DNA of 64,000 nt from Psychromarinibacter sp048262455 (GTDB lineage: Bacteria; Pseudomonadota; Alphaproteobacteria; Rhodobacterales; Rhodobacteraceae): NCBI GenBank assembly GCA_048262455.1, contig JBLXFD010000009.1, forward strand, positions 1 to 64,000. Reading direction: 5' to 3'. Positions 1 to 9,068 of the stretch are shown one piece after another. The notes beneath the pieces are model-generated. The model ran no database searches, was not told where the DNA came from, and saw only the letters and a list, made by a program, of their open reading frames with translations. The stretch's first letter is position 1. Every line of letters begins with the position of its first letter. The translations under genes were made by a program, and so were the position numbers.

Positions 1-1
1 T

Positions 2-238
2 CCCGAGACGGAGGAGGGGCCGCGCCGGGGCGGCGGGCTGAGCCGGGGATTCGTGGTGGTGATGCTCTTCGCGGCGATCGCGGCGGCGCTTTACGTCTTC
101 GCCCCCCGCATCGCCGTGGCAGTGCCGGCGGCAGAGCCTTACCTTGGCGCCTACGTCGAGGCGGTGAACGAGCTGCGGTCGGCCCTGAACGGCTGGATCG
201 CCCGCGGCACCGAGGAGATCCGGCGCCTGATCGGCTGA
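2..238 (+). CDS. C-terminal part of a zinc-ribbon-type membrane protein (5' end outside window)
   Basis: The reading frame is open from the left edge of the window, so the GTG at 53 is probably internal and the gene begins upstream. What is visible is a charged linker, one hydrophobic helix (FVVMLFAAIAAALYVFAP) and an amphipathic tail ending in a TGA. Rhodobacteraceae zinc-ribbon (MJ0042-type) proteins commonly end with this helix and tail and sit near the DUF4175 gene, but the Cys motif itself lies outside the window. The function is therefore inferred from the tail and the neighbourhood only. Confidence 0.5.
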   Translation, partial: PETEEGPRRGGGLSRGFVVVMLFAAIAAALYVFAPRIAVAVPAAEPYLGAYVEAVNELRSALNGWIARGTEEIRRLIG

Positions 239-260
239 GATTGAGGCTGGGTCCGGTGCT

Positions 261-2843
261 TCAGAACCGGTCCAGCAGCCTGCGCAGGTAGTCCAGTTCG
301 GCATCCGGCCGGGTCTGGTCGCTGGAGCGGCGGCGGATGATGTCCAGCAGTTCGCGAGCCCGGCGGTAGACGTCCTCGCCCTGCAGCATTTCCTCGTCGG
401 TGCCGATCTCGCCTTCCGCGCCCGGCACCCGGCCCAGCGGATCGCGGCGGCGCCCGTCGTTGTTCGCCTGCCCTTCGGCCTCGCCCTGCTGGCCTTGCTG
501 GTCCTGCTGCTGGGCCATCATCTCGCCCAGGTCGCGCATGCCCTCGCGCAGCGCCTCGATCGCCTCTGACTGGCTGTCCAGCGCGCCGGCAAGATCGTCT
601 TCCCGCAGCGCCTCCTCGGCGTCATCCATCGCCTCGCCCGCGCGCCCCAGCGAATCGCGGGCCGAGTCGCCCTCGGGGGTTCCGGCGCCGGGCAGGTTGC
701 CCTCCTGCCGCTGCAGCTCGCGGCGCAGGTCGCGCTGGCGCTGCGCCAGACCCTCGCGGGTGGCCTCGCCGCCCGGCCCGTCCTGCCCCTGCGGCTGACC
801 CTGCCCCTGACCCTCGCCCGGCTCGCGCCCCTGGCCCTCCGGCCCGTTCTGGCCGGGCATCCGCCCGTTCTGCTGGCCCTCGCCCTGCTGGCCGTCTCCC
901 TGCTGGCCGTCCTGGCCGAACTGCTCCTGCAGGTCGCCGAAGGTCTCGTCGCTCAGCTCCTGCTGCTCGCGCAGGGTGTCGGCCAGCCCCTCCATCGCCT
1001 GCTGGCCGGGAGAGTTGCCCTCTCCCTGGGTGACCTGCATGTTCTCCATCATCTCGGCCAGACGCTCCATCAGCGCCATGGCCTCGTCCATCCGGCCCTC
1101 TTCCATCAGCTGCTGCAGCCGCTCCATCAGCGCCTCCAGCTGGTCGCCGGTGATCTCCTGCCCCTGCTGCTGGTCCTGCGCCTGGTCGGTGCCGTCGTTC
1201 TGCTGCTGCTCCGCCAGCTGGCGCATGTACTCCTGCATCGCCTCGCGCAGTTCCTGCATCAGCTCGGCGATTTCCTCGTCGGTGGCGCCGTTGCGCATCG
1301 CCTCTTCCAGCCGCTCGCGGGCCTCGCGCAGCCGCTCCAGCGCGTCGGCGAGGCTGCCGTCCTCGATCAGCAGGGCGATGTCCCACAGGACCTGCGCCAT
1401 TTCCTCCTGCTGCGCGTCGGTCAGCCCGGCGGCGGCGGCGCTTTCCAAACGGCCCACCAGCACCCGCAGCTGCAGGTAGGCGCCCTCGTCGTCGAAGACG
1501 TCGTCGGGGCGGTGGCTGACGGCGCGCAGCACCTGCGCGGCGCGGCGGGCGTTGGTGCGGTTCCACAGCAGGTCGCGGCGCATCTCGATGATCGCCCCGG
1601 CCAACGGGTCGAAGAAGCGGCGGCCCGGAAGCACCACCTGCGCGGGCGCCGAGCTGCCGGTCTGGCCAAGCTCGTCCTCGGCGAACAGCGCCAGCGTCAC
1701 CGGCAGGGTCGCCCAGGGATGCTGCGCGAGGTTCTCGATCAGCACGTCCTCGAAGGACGCCCGGTCGCCGGAGATGGTCATCGGCAGGTCCAGCACGATG
1801 GCCTCGCGCGGCTCGGGGTCCGGGGTCAGGCCATAGCGGCGGTCCACGGCGGCGAGGTCCAGCGTGATCTCGGCCCGCCCGGCGCGCACGCCGTAGTCGT
1901 CGCTGACGCGGAAGTTCTGGCGCATCTCGCCGGTCAGCCCGCGCTCCGGCTCGCCCAGCGCGGCGATCTCGGGGGGCGCGTCGGGGGTGACGCCGATCTC
2001 CCAGCTGGCGCCGCCCGGCCCGTCGATGGACAGCGTGCCGCCCTGCGCGACGGTGAAGTTCTGGCTGGCCTCCGCTGCGCTCGGCACCTCGCCCAGCCGG
2101 GCAGAGACGGTTTCGGACACCGTCAGTTCGCCCACCTCGCCGTAAAGCCGCAAGGTCACGCGGCTGCCCTCGGGCACCGAGAAGGGGCCCGGCGGGATGT
2201 CGTTGAGGTAGAGCGAGGGCTTGCCGGTGTAGGCGGGCGGTTCCACCCAGCCTTCCCAGCTTGGACCGGTGGCGACGACGGTGCCGCCGGGGCCCACCAC
2301 CTCGGTCACGGTGGCGACCCGCAGGAAGGACCCGAACAGCAGCGCCACCGCGAAGGCCAGAACCGCCACGTAGCGCAGCGCGTAGGGATCGCGGGCCGAG
2401 ACCCGCAGGTCGGGCCGCACCGGCCGGGCGCCCGCGACCTTTTCCGCCATCCGGGCGACGTGGGCCTTCCAGACCGCCTGGCTGGCCGCGTCGCCGGCGC
2501 CGATCGCCTGGGTGTCGGCCAGCGCGGTGATGGGACGGCCGGGCAGCGTGCGGTCCAGCCGGTCCAGCGCCTCGGCCCGGCGCGGCAGGCGGAATCGGCG
2601 CAGGCCCCAGAACAGGCTGCCGGCAAGGCCCAGCGCCAGCAGCACCGCGCCGGACCACAGCGCCTCGAGCGGCAGGGTCTCGTGGACCCCCAGCATCATC
2701 AGCGCGAGGGTCAGCAGCGCAAGGCTCCAGAACGGCCAGAAGGCACGGGTCAGCCGCTCCGCCACCATGCCCCAGAGGGTCAGGGAGAGCGGCCGGCGCA
2801 GACGTCCGATTGCGTCACTGGGGGGCTGCCTGTTTTCGTTCAT
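261..2843 (-). CDS. TIGR02302/DUF4175 family membrane protein
   Basis: 860 aa. The N-terminal region has two hydrophobic helices (about residues 37-52 and 62-80) and another at about 155-178. These are followed by a large, probably periplasmic region with Ig-like segments. A long Gln/Glu/Gly-rich, low-complexity stretch fills roughly residues 490-800, with DQQQGQ and GEGQGQ repeats, and the charged tail ends RRLLDRF. This architecture and length match the TIGR02302 (DUF4175) family of alphaproteobacteria. Its biochemical role is unknown; an envelope role is likely. It runs convergent to the zinc-ribbon-type gene and is followed upstream by lysA on the same strand. Confidence 0.85.
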   Translation of the reverse strand: MNENRQPPSDAIGRLRRPLSLTLWGMVAERLTRAFWPFWSLALLTLALMMLGVHETLPLEALWSGAVLLALGLAGSLFWGLRRFRLPRRAEALDRLDRTLPGRPITALADTQAIGAGDAASQAVWKAHVARMAEKVAGARPVRPDLRVSARDPYALRYVAVLAFAVALLFGSFLRVATVTEVVGPGGTVVATGPSWEGWVEPPAYTGKPSLYLNDIPPGPFSVPEGSRVTLRLYGEVGELTVSETVSARLGEVPSAAEASQNFTVAQGGTLSIDGPGGASWEIGVTPDAPPEIAALGEPERGLTGEMRQNFRVSDDYGVRAGRAEITLDLAAVDRRYGLTPDPEPREAIVLDLPMTISGDRASFEDVLIENLAQHPWATLPVTLALFAEDELGQTGSSAPAQVVLPGRRFFDPLAGAIIEMRRDLLWNRTNARRAAQVLRAVSHRPDDVFDDEGAYLQLRVLVGRLESAAAAGLTDAQQEEMAQVLWDIALLIEDGSLADALERLREARERLEEAMRNGATDEEIAELMQELREAMQEYMRQLAEQQQNDGTDQAQDQQQGQEITGDQLEALMERLQQLMEEGRMDEAMALMERLAEMMENMQVTQGEGNSPGQQAMEGLADTLREQQELSDETFGDLQEQFGQDGQQGDGQQGEGQQNGRMPGQNGPEGQGREPGEGQGQGQPQGQDGPGGEATREGLAQRQRDLRRELQRQEGNLPGAGTPEGDSARDSLGRAGEAMDDAEEALREDDLAGALDSQSEAIEALREGMRDLGEMMAQQQDQQGQQGEAEGQANNDGRRRDPLGRVPGAEGEIGTDEEMLQGEDVYRRARELLDIIRRRSSDQTRPDAELDYLRRLLDRF

Positions 2844-2877
2844 TCACCCATGCCGACGTGACCACGCGCGGGGTGCG

Positions 2878-4143
2878 TCACAGCCACTCTGGCAGCTTAT
2901 CGCGCGCGATGATCTCGTCAAAGGTGGGGCGCGGGCGAATGACGGCAAATTGATCGTCCCGCACCATCACCTCGGGCACCAGCGGGCGGCTGTTGTATTC
3001 CGACGCCATCACCGCGCCGTAGGCCCCGGCAGAGCGGAAGGCGACAAGGTCCCCCGGCCCCACCGGCGGCATGGGCCGCGCGCGGGCGAAGGTGTCGCCG
3101 CTTTCGCAGACCGGGCCCACGATGTCGAAGGGGGCAAGGTCGGCGCCCGCCTCGGCCTCGCGCACCGGCACGATCTCGTGGTAGCTGGAGTACATCGAGG
3201 GCCGGATCAGGTCGTTCATCGCGGCGTCGAGGATCAGGAACTCGCGGTCCTCCCCGGACTTCAGGTAGACCACCTCGCTGACGAGGATGCCCGCGTTGCC
3301 GGCGATCAGCCGCCCCGGCTCTATCTCGATCTCGCAACCCAGCTCGCCCAGTTCCTCCACCACCATCGCGCAGTAGTCCAGCGGCAGCGGCGGCGCGGCG
3401 TTGGTCCGCTCGTAGGGAATGCCCAGCCCGCCGCCAAGGTCCAGCCGGCGAATGTCGTGGCCGTCGGCGCGCAGGGTGCGGGTCAGCGCGGCGACAAGGC
3501 GATAGGCCTCGCGGAAGGGCTCCAGGTCCACCAGCTGGCTGCCGATGTGCACGTCGATGCCCACCACCTGCAGCCCCGGCAGGCGCGCGGCCTCTGCATA
3601 GACCTGCGGGGCGCGGGTGATGGGGATGCCGAACTTGTTCTCCTTGCGTCCGGTGGCGATCTTCTCGTGGGTCTTGGCGTCGACGTCGGGATTGACCCGC
3701 ACCGTCACCGGCACCGTCACCCCCATGGACACCGCCACCTCGGACAGCACCCGCATCTCCGGCTCGCTCTCCAGGTTGACCTGCCGCAGGCCGCCCTCAA
3801 TCGCCTGCCGCATCTCGGCGCGGGTCTTGCCGACGCCCGAGAACACGATCCGGTCCCCCGGAATCCCCGCCGCCCGCGCCCGCGCGTATTCACCGCCGGA
3901 GACCACGTCGACCCCGGCCCCCAGATCGCCCAGCAGCTTCAGCACCGCCTGGTTGGAATTGGCCTTCATGGCGTAGCAGACCAGGTGGGGGACCTCCGCC
4001 AGCCCCTCGTCGAACAGGCGGAAGTGGCGCGTCAGGGTGGCGGCGGAATAGACGTAGAAGGGCGTGCCCACGGCGGCCGCGATCTCCGGCACCGGGACGT
4101 CCTCGGCATGCAGAACGCCGTTGCGGTAGAGAAAATGATCCAT
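2878..4143 (-). CDS. lysA: diaminopimelate decarboxylase
   Basis: 421 aa. Catalyses the last step of lysine synthesis: meso-diaminopimelate to L-lysine and CO2, with PLP, in the cytoplasm. Visible fold-III decarboxylase motifs are YAMKAN with the PLP lysine at about K60, HIGSQ, the Gly-rich GGGLGIPY phosphate loop, EPGRLI, and CESGD carrying the active-site cysteine donated to the partner subunit. The frame is open further upstream to 4458, but the start MDHFLYRNG at 4143 matches the family N-terminus and normal length. Upstream lies DUF4175 territory on one side and a DsrE gene on the other. Confidence 0.96.
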   Translation of the reverse strand: MDHFLYRNGVLHAEDVPVPEIAAAVGTPFYVYSAATLTRHFRLFDEGLAEVPHLVCYAMKANSNQAVLKLLGDLGAGVDVVSGGEYARARAAGIPGDRIVFSGVGKTRAEMRQAIEGGLRQVNLESEPEMRVLSEVAVSMGVTVPVTVRVNPDVDAKTHEKIATGRKENKFGIPITRAPQVYAEAARLPGLQVVGIDVHIGSQLVDLEPFREAYRLVAALTRTLRADGHDIRRLDLGGGLGIPYERTNAAPPLPLDYCAMVVEELGELGCEIEIEPGRLIAGNAGILVSEVVYLKSGEDREFLILDAAMNDLIRPSMYSSYHEIVPVREAEAGADLAPFDIVGPVCESGDTFARARPMPPVGPGDLVAFRSAGAYGAVMASEYNSRPLVPEVMVRDDQFAVIRPRPTFDEIIARDKLPEWL

Positions 4144-4213
4144 GACGCGGCTCCGTGGTCCCGCCGCCTCATAGCAAAGCCTGACGCCGATGCAACGGGC
4201 GCGGCCCGGCGCC

Positions 4214-4573
4214 TCAGTAGCACAGGACGGTCTGTGCCGCCGCCGCCTCTGCCACCAGCCGGTCGGGCAGCGCGAATTCCGCCTGCAGGTCCGCCAGCAG
4301 CGCCTCGTCGTAGCCCCGCGCGCGGGCGGACTTGCCGGAGACCAGCACCCGCGTGCCCGCCTGCCCCAGACCCTCCAGGTGATCGCCGATGCGCCCGGTG
4401 CCCTCGCCCTCGACATCGCGGTGCTTGGGCGCCAGCAGGTGCACCCCGTCGGCGGCAAGAAACACCGTGACCTCGTGCCCCTCTCCCTGCGCCGTCAACG
4501 CCACCAGCAGGCCCAGCGTCGCCTTGTTGGCGTCGCCGGGGCCGCTGTGGATGTGGATCAGCATCTTCGCCAT
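4214..4573 (-). CDS. DsrE family protein
   Basis: 119 aa, small alpha/beta protein beginning MAKMLIHIHSGP. The N-terminal nucleotide-fold-like strand, the GHEVTVFLAADGV segment and the overall length fit the DsrE/DsrF-like family. Some members carry sulfur on a cysteine, and others have unknown roles. The only cysteine here is near the C-terminus (VLCY), which is not the classical DsrE sulfurtransferase position, so sulfur transfer should not be assumed. It is on the same strand as the aminotransferase upstream, 44 bp away. Confidence 0.75.
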   Translation of the reverse strand: MAKMLIHIHSGPGDANKATLGLLVALTAQGEGHEVTVFLAADGVHLLAPKHRDVEGEGTGRIGDHLEGLGQAGTRVLVSGKSARARGYDEALLADLQAEFALPDRLVAEAAAAQTVLCY

Positions 4574-4617
4574 GGCATCCCCCCTCGGCCGATTCGACCG
4601 GGTCAGGATACCACGGC

Positions 4618-6003
4618 TCAGCCCATGACCTTGCCCAGCGCCGCGTCGATGGTGCCGGTGATCGTGTCGATGTCCGCCGGGGTCGAGATCAGCGCCGGCG
4701 ACAGGCACAGGGTGTTGTTCATCCCCGGGACCGAGCGGTTGGTGCAGCCGATGATGACCCCCTGCGCCATGCACTCCGCCACCACCGCCTGGGCGCGCTT
4801 TTCGTCCAGCGGCTCCTTGGAGGCTCGGTCGGCCACCAGCTCGGCGCCGCAGAAAAGGCCCTTGCCGCGCACGTCGCCGATTACCGCGTGGCGCGACTGC
4901 AGCTCTCGCAGGTTGTCCATCAGCCGCGCGCCCATGGCGACGGTGTTGTCCAGCAGCCCCTCGTCCTCGATGATGCGCATGTTCTCCAGCGCCGCGGCGG
5001 GGCCGGCGGTGCAGCCGCCGAAGGTCGAGATGTCGCGGAAGTACCCCAGCGGATCCGAGGCGTCGTCCTTGAACATCTCGAACACCGCCTCGGTGGTCAC
5101 GGTGCAGGAGATCGCGGCGTAGCCCGAGGCGACGCCCTTGGCCATGGTGACGAAATCGGGCTGCACCCCGAAGTTCTGGTACCCGAACCATGTGCCGGTG
5201 CGCCCGACGCCGCAGACCACCTCGTCGATGTGCAGCAGGATCTGGTACTTGCGGCAGATCTCGCCCACCCGTTCCCAGTAGCCCGGCGGCGGCGGGATCA
5301 CCCCGCCCCCCGCGGTCACCGGCTCCAGGCACAGCGCGCCCACGGTGTCGGGCCCCTCGCGCAGGATCACCTCCTCGATGGCATCGGCGGCGCGCTGGCC
5401 GTAGGCCTCGCCCGACAGGTCCCACTGGGCGCGGTATTCAAGGCAATGCGGCACCGCGACGAAGCCCTCGGGGAAGGGCCCGTACTGCATGTTCCGCTCC
5501 GGCTGCCCGCCCGCGGCGAGGCAGGCGATGGTGGTGCCGTGGTAGTCGCGCTCGCGGTACAGGATCTTCTTCTTGCGCCCCCCGTGCTGGCGGGCCGAGA
5601 TCTGCCGCACCATCTTGAAGGCCTTCTCGTTCGCCTCGCTGCCGGAATTGGAATAGTAGACCCGGCTGAGCCCCGGCATCTTCTGCAGCAGCTTCTCGGC
5701 GAAAAGCGCGCCCGGAATGCTGCCCGCGGCGCCGGCGAAGTAGTTCAGCCGCACCAGCTGGTCGCGCACCGCGTCGGCAATCTCGGTCCGGCCGTAGCCC
5801 ACGTTCACCGTCCAGACCCCGCCCGAGACGGCGTCGAGGTATTCGCGCCCGGCCGCGTCCCAGACGCGCATTCCCTTGCCCTCGACCATGACGCGGGGGT
5901 CGGCGGATTCGTAGGGCTTGTGCTGCACCAGGTGGTGCCAGACGTGGGCGCGGTCGGCGGCCACCACGTGGCTCAGGTCGTTCTGGGTGAATCCGACGTT
6001 CAT
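4618..6003 (-). CDS. class III PLP aminotransferase, taurine-pyruvate-aminotransferase-like
   Basis: 461 aa. Fold-type I, class III transaminase. Visible motifs: YYSNSGSEANEKAFK, RDYHGTT, the PLP-ring aspartate in HIDEVVCG (about D260) and the Schiff-base lysine in MAKGVASGY (about K289). The opening AHVWHHLVQHKPY and the length resemble taurine-pyruvate and beta-alanine-pyruvate type enzymes of Rhodobacteraceae. I recall this N-terminus from taurine-pyruvate aminotransferases, but substrate cannot be fixed by eye. No taurine transporter or sulfoacetaldehyde acetyltransferase gene is adjacent, so a general omega-amino acid role is equally possible. Confidence 0.85.
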   Translation of the reverse strand: MNVGFTQNDLSHVVAADRAHVWHHLVQHKPYESADPRVMVEGKGMRVWDAAGREYLDAVSGGVWTVNVGYGRTEIADAVRDQLVRLNYFAGAAGSIPGALFAEKLLQKMPGLSRVYYSNSGSEANEKAFKMVRQISARQHGGRKKKILYRERDYHGTTIACLAAGGQPERNMQYGPFPEGFVAVPHCLEYRAQWDLSGEAYGQRAADAIEEVILREGPDTVGALCLEPVTAGGGVIPPPPGYWERVGEICRKYQILLHIDEVVCGVGRTGTWFGYQNFGVQPDFVTMAKGVASGYAAISCTVTTEAVFEMFKDDASDPLGYFRDISTFGGCTAGPAAALENMRIIEDEGLLDNTVAMGARLMDNLRELQSRHAVIGDVRGKGLFCGAELVADRASKEPLDEKRAQAVVAECMAQGVIIGCTNRSVPGMNNTLCLSPALISTPADIDTITGTIDAALGKVMG

Positions 6004-6042
6004 CGGCTGTCCTCCGGGCAGAATGTGGTCATCGCCGCTGTA

Positions 6043-6486
6043 TCACGAATCCCCGACCGCCGGCTCGTTGAAATGCGTGCCGGAGACCTGCCGCGAGCAG
6101 CCGCGCATCTCGGCCAGCGTCTCGCCGTCCTGGCGGGTCACGCGGATGTCGTAGATGCCGCTGCGGCCGCGGCGGGAAACCTCCTCGGCCACCGCGATCA
6201 GGTGGTCGCCCACCCGCCCCGGCGCGATGAAGCTGATCATGTTGTGCTGCGCCACGACGCGGGTGTTGTAGCTGTTGCAGGCGAAGGCAAAGGCGCTGTC
6301 GGCCAGACCGAAGATCACCCCGCCGTGGCAGATGCCCTGCCCGTTGGCGTGGTGCCCTTCCACCGTCAGCCGCATCACCGCGCGGCCCGGCCCCACCTCG
6401 TCCAGTTCCATTCCGAACCAGGGCGAGGCGCGGTCTTCGGCCCACATCGCCTCGGCACTGCGGCGCGCGCGCTCTTCGTCGGTCAT
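6043..6486 (-). CDS. paaI: hydroxyphenylacetyl-CoA thioesterase PaaI
   Basis: 147 aa hotdog-fold thioesterase. The PaaI signature GHHANGQGICHGGVIFGLAD, followed by SAFAFACNSYN and AQHNMISF, is clear; the aspartate of GLAD is the catalytic acid of the family. PaaI relieves CoA trapping in the phenylacetate pathway by hydrolysing ring-hydroxylated phenylacetyl-CoA. The start was chosen at the ATG at 6486 (MTDEER), which has a GGAAGG-like site 7 bases upstream; an in-frame ATG two codons earlier (6492) would sit directly on that site. No other paa genes lie in the window. Confidence 0.87.
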   Translation of the reverse strand: MTDEERARRSAEAMWAEDRASPWFGMELDEVGPGRAVMRLTVEGHHANGQGICHGGVIFGLADSAFAFACNSYNTRVVAQHNMISFIAPGRVGDHLIAVAEEVSRRGRSGIYDIRVTRQDGETLAEMRGCSRQVSGTHFNEPAVGDS

Positions 6487-6500
6487 CGCCATCCCTTCCG

Positions 6501-6932
6501 TCAGTCCTCGAGATACATGAAGCCCGCGGTGGCGATCGCCGCCGCCTTCGCCTCGCCCGCCGCGCGGACGGTGACGCGGCAGACCGCCAGGCGCCGGCCG
6601 TTGCTTTCCAGGTCCACCGTCACCTCGGCGTCGCCGGGGGGCACGGGGCGGATGAACTTCACCGACAGGTCCGTGGTGGTGCAGTTGCGGAACCGCCCGT
6701 TCGCCGCCGCCAGCGCCAGCACGCAGGCGGTGTCCGCCACCGCCGCCAGCGCCTGCCCGCAAAGCACCCCGCGCCCCGGCCCGCCGCGCAGCTGCAGCCG
6801 GGCGTTCGCCGGCAGCCGCAGGCGTGCGCCGCCCGGCCCGGCCTCCAGCAGTTCCAGCCCCATCTCCTCCACCCAGGGGGCGAAGGTTTCCGCCACCAGG
6901 TCCCGTGCCTCTTCCGTCCCGAACTCAGGCAT
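6501..6932 (-). CDS. PaaI-like hotdog thioesterase
   Basis: 143 aa, second hotdog-fold protein in tandem with PaaI. It has the family helix region LCGQALAAVADTACVLALA, with the acidic catalytic position in VADT, and the long beta strand CTTTDLSVKFIRPV. It is more divergent than its neighbour and lacks the HGG motif (LCG instead), so it is best called a generic acyl-CoA thioesterase of unknown substrate. It overlaps the MFS gene upstream by 8 bp and ends 14 bp before paaI, indicating one transcript of MFS, thioesterase and thioesterase. Confidence 0.85.
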   Translation of the reverse strand: MPEFGTEEARDLVAETFAPWVEEMGLELLEAGPGGARLRLPANARLQLRGGPGRGVLCGQALAAVADTACVLALAAANGRFRNCTTTDLSVKFIRPVPPGDAEVTVDLESNGRRLAVCRVTVRAAGEAKAAAIATAGFMYLED

Positions 6933-8139
6933 GCCGCATCCCCTTCATCCCGCGCCGCGTCGCCATGAACAGCGCCGCCATGATCGCGATGTTCATCCCG
7001 TTCCAGAGGATCCCGTTGAGGAAGGCGGCCCGGTAGCCGCCGGTCACGTCGTGGATCCACCCCGCCATCCAGCCGCCCAGCGCCATGCCAACGATGGTGG
7101 CGAAGATCACCAGCCCGATCCGCGCCCCGGCCTCGCGCGCCGGCATGTATTCCCGCACGATCACCGCGTAGCTCGGCACGATGCCCCCCTGCGCCAGCCC
7201 GAAGACCAGCGACACCGCGTAAAGAGAGGCCATGCCCCCCGCCGGCAGGTAGAGCAGCAGCGCCAGGCATTGCAGCGCCGAGCCGATCAGCAGCGTCGCC
7301 ACCCCGCCCAGCCGGTCCGCCAGCATCCCCGAGGCGAGGCGCGAGACGACGCCGCCCAGCAGCATCAGCGACAGCATCTCTGCCCCCGCCGCCGCGCCGA
7401 AGCCCTGGTCGACGCTGTAGGCGACGATGTGCACCTGCGGCACCGACATCGCCACGCAGCAGCCGCTGCCCGCCACTACCAGCGCCAGTTGCAGCGCCCG
7501 GGGCGACAGGCTGACCCGCGCGCGCATGGCGCCGGACCGCGCCTCGGCCGCCTGCGTCGCCGTGTCCGGCAGCCGCCGCCGCAGCGCCAGCGCGCCGGGG
7601 ATCATCGCTGCCAGGCTCAGCGCCGCCAGCCACAGGTAGACCGCCTGCCAGCCCTCCCGCGCCAGCACGCCGCTGAGCAGCCAGGGCCAGATCGCGCCGG
7701 ACAGGTAGTTGCCGCTGGCCGCGATGGCGACCGCGATGCCGCGCCGGCGCAGGAACCAGTGGGAGATGTCGGCGATCAGCGGCGCGAAGCTGGCGGCGGT
7801 GCCGAAGCCGATCAGCAGTTGCAGCGCCGACAGGGCCGCCACCGATCCCGCCGTCGCCGCCAGCGCGAAGCCCGCGGCGTTGGACAGCGCCGCGGCGATC
7901 AGCGCGGCGGTGATGCCGAAGCGGTCCACCGCCCGGCCGATCACCAGGTTGCCAAGCGCGTAGCCCACCATCGTCAGCGTGTAGGGCAGCGAGGCGTCGG
8001 CGCGGTCGACGCCGAATTCCGCCTGCACCGCCGGCATCACCATGATGACCGCCCACATGCCCACGTTGCCCACCGCCGCGACCCCGAGGGTGACGGCGAG
8101 GCGGAACCACGAATATCGGCTGTCGAGCACCTCCGGCAT
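6925..8139 (-). CDS. MFS transporter
   Basis: 404 aa with about 12 hydrophobic helices in two halves. The loop between helices 2 and 3 carries the MFS-type signature region (VIGRAVDRFG) and the second half repeats it (ASGMLADRLGG). Composition and length are those of a major facilitator superfamily permease of the OFA/YbfB-like kind. Placement with two thioesterases suggests export or import of a carboxylic acid, but no substrate can be read from the sequence. Its coding end overlaps the next gene by 8 bp. Confidence 0.88.
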   Translation of the reverse strand: MPEVLDSRYSWFRLAVTLGVAAVGNVGMWAVIMVMPAVQAEFGVDRADASLPYTLTMVGYALGNLVIGRAVDRFGITAALIAAALSNAAGFALAATAGSVAALSALQLLIGFGTAASFAPLIADISHWFLRRRGIAVAIAASGNYLSGAIWPWLLSGVLAREGWQAVYLWLAALSLAAMIPGALALRRRLPDTATQAAEARSGAMRARVSLSPRALQLALVVAGSGCCVAMSVPQVHIVAYSVDQGFGAAAGAEMLSLMLLGGVVSRLASGMLADRLGGVATLLIGSALQCLALLLYLPAGGMASLYAVSLVFGLAQGGIVPSYAVIVREYMPAREAGARIGLVIFATIVGMALGGWMAGWIHDVTGGYRAAFLNGILWNGMNIAIMAALFMATRRGMKGMRHA

Positions 8140-8180
8140 GGGCGGACGCTAGGCGCGGGCGGGGGCGGCGTCCAGCCTCT

Positions 8181-9068
8181 TCAGCCGTTCCACAGCACCC
8201 GGCCCAGCCCCGCGATGTCATAGCCCCCCAGCGCCGCCGCACGTTCCGCGAAGGCGGGGGTGCGGGCGAAGTCCAGCAGCGCCTGCAGCGGCGGCTCGAA
8301 GTAGGCGCGGCGGTCGATCAGCAGGTCGAAGCGTTCCTCCGCCAATGGCACGAAGTGCAGCCCGAAGGGCCGCGCCGCCGCCTCCAGCCCGAAGGTCGCC
8401 TCGGCCTGCCCCTGCGCCACCGCCAGCACCGCGTCGGTCTCGCTGCGGGCGGGCTCTGTCTGCTGCAGGTCGGCGCGCGTCAGTCCCGCCTCGGCCAGCG
8501 CCCGGGTGAACAGCTGCTCGGTGCCCGATTCCGGCTGCCGCACTGCCAGCCGCCGCCCGGCAAGGTCCCCCAGCCCGGTGATCGCGGCGGGATCCTCGTG
8601 CCGCAGCACCAGCCCCCGCCGCCGGGCCGCCCATGACACCAGCACCGCCGCCTGCCCGGCAAAGCGCGCCTCGACCGCCGGAACGTTCCAGCGCCCGTCC
8701 TCGCCCTGCAGGTGCAGCCCCGCCGCCACCCCCTCGCGCACCGCGAAACGGTCCAGCCCGTCGAGCGAGCCGTCAAGGAAGGTTGCGAGCCCGCAGCACG
8801 ACTGCCGAAGCGCCCATTCCAGCAGGGGATCGTGGCTGCCTAGGAACACCGCCGGCCGCGCCTTTGCCGCCGCCTCGCCGCCGCCGGAAGCGCGGGCGAT
8901 CCACCCCTGCACCTCGGCGGTCGGGAACAGCAGCTTTCCGGTGGCGCGGGTGCAGGGCACCTTGCCGCTGGCCGCGAGGTCGTAGACCTTGCGCTCCTTC
9001 AGCCGCAGCAGCGCCGCCAGTTCCCGCACCGTCAGGAATTCCGGCGCCGCTTCCGTCTCGCCGGTCAT
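8181..9068 (-). CDS. one-component regulator: excisionase-type HTH plus periplasmic-binding-like domain
   Basis: 295 aa. Residues about 10-57 (LTVRELAALLRLKERKVYDL) form an excisionase/MerR-like helix-turn-helix. The rest (about 70-290) is a PBP-like domain (SHDPLLEWAL, RQPESGTEQLF, LIDRRAYFEPP) as used for ligand sensing in molybdate- or tungstate-responsive regulators. Start and stop are tied to tupA by an ATGA overlap at 9065-9068, so the regulator is the last gene of the tupBCA operon. The likely job is metal-oxyanion-dependent control of the transporter and possibly of the FDH genes. This is inferred from architecture and position. Confidence 0.85.
   Translation of the reverse strand: MTGETEAAPEFLTVRELAALLRLKERKVYDLAASGKVPCTRATGKLLFPTAEVQGWIARASGGGEAAAKARPAVFLGSHDPLLEWALRQSCCGLATFLDGSLDGLDRFAVREGVAAGLHLQGEDGRWNVPAVEARFAGQAAVLVSWAARRRGLVLRHEDPAAITGLGDLAGRRLAVRQPESGTEQLFTRALAEAGLTRADLQQTEPARSETDAVLAVAQGQAEATFGLEAAARPFGLHFVPLAEERFDLLIDRRAYFEPPLQALLDFARTPAFAERAAALGGYDIAGLGRVLWNG

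Noticed and set aside
622..2658. Long Ala/Gly/Arg-rich open frames antisense or out of frame to DUF4175 and many other genes
   Set aside because: They are products of the high-GC composition, with no recognisable protein features, and lie over clear genes.
4143..4458. N-terminal extension of lysA
   Set aside because: The in-frame extension lies over the DsrE gene and is not found at the family N-terminus; the ATG at 4143 gives the normal length.
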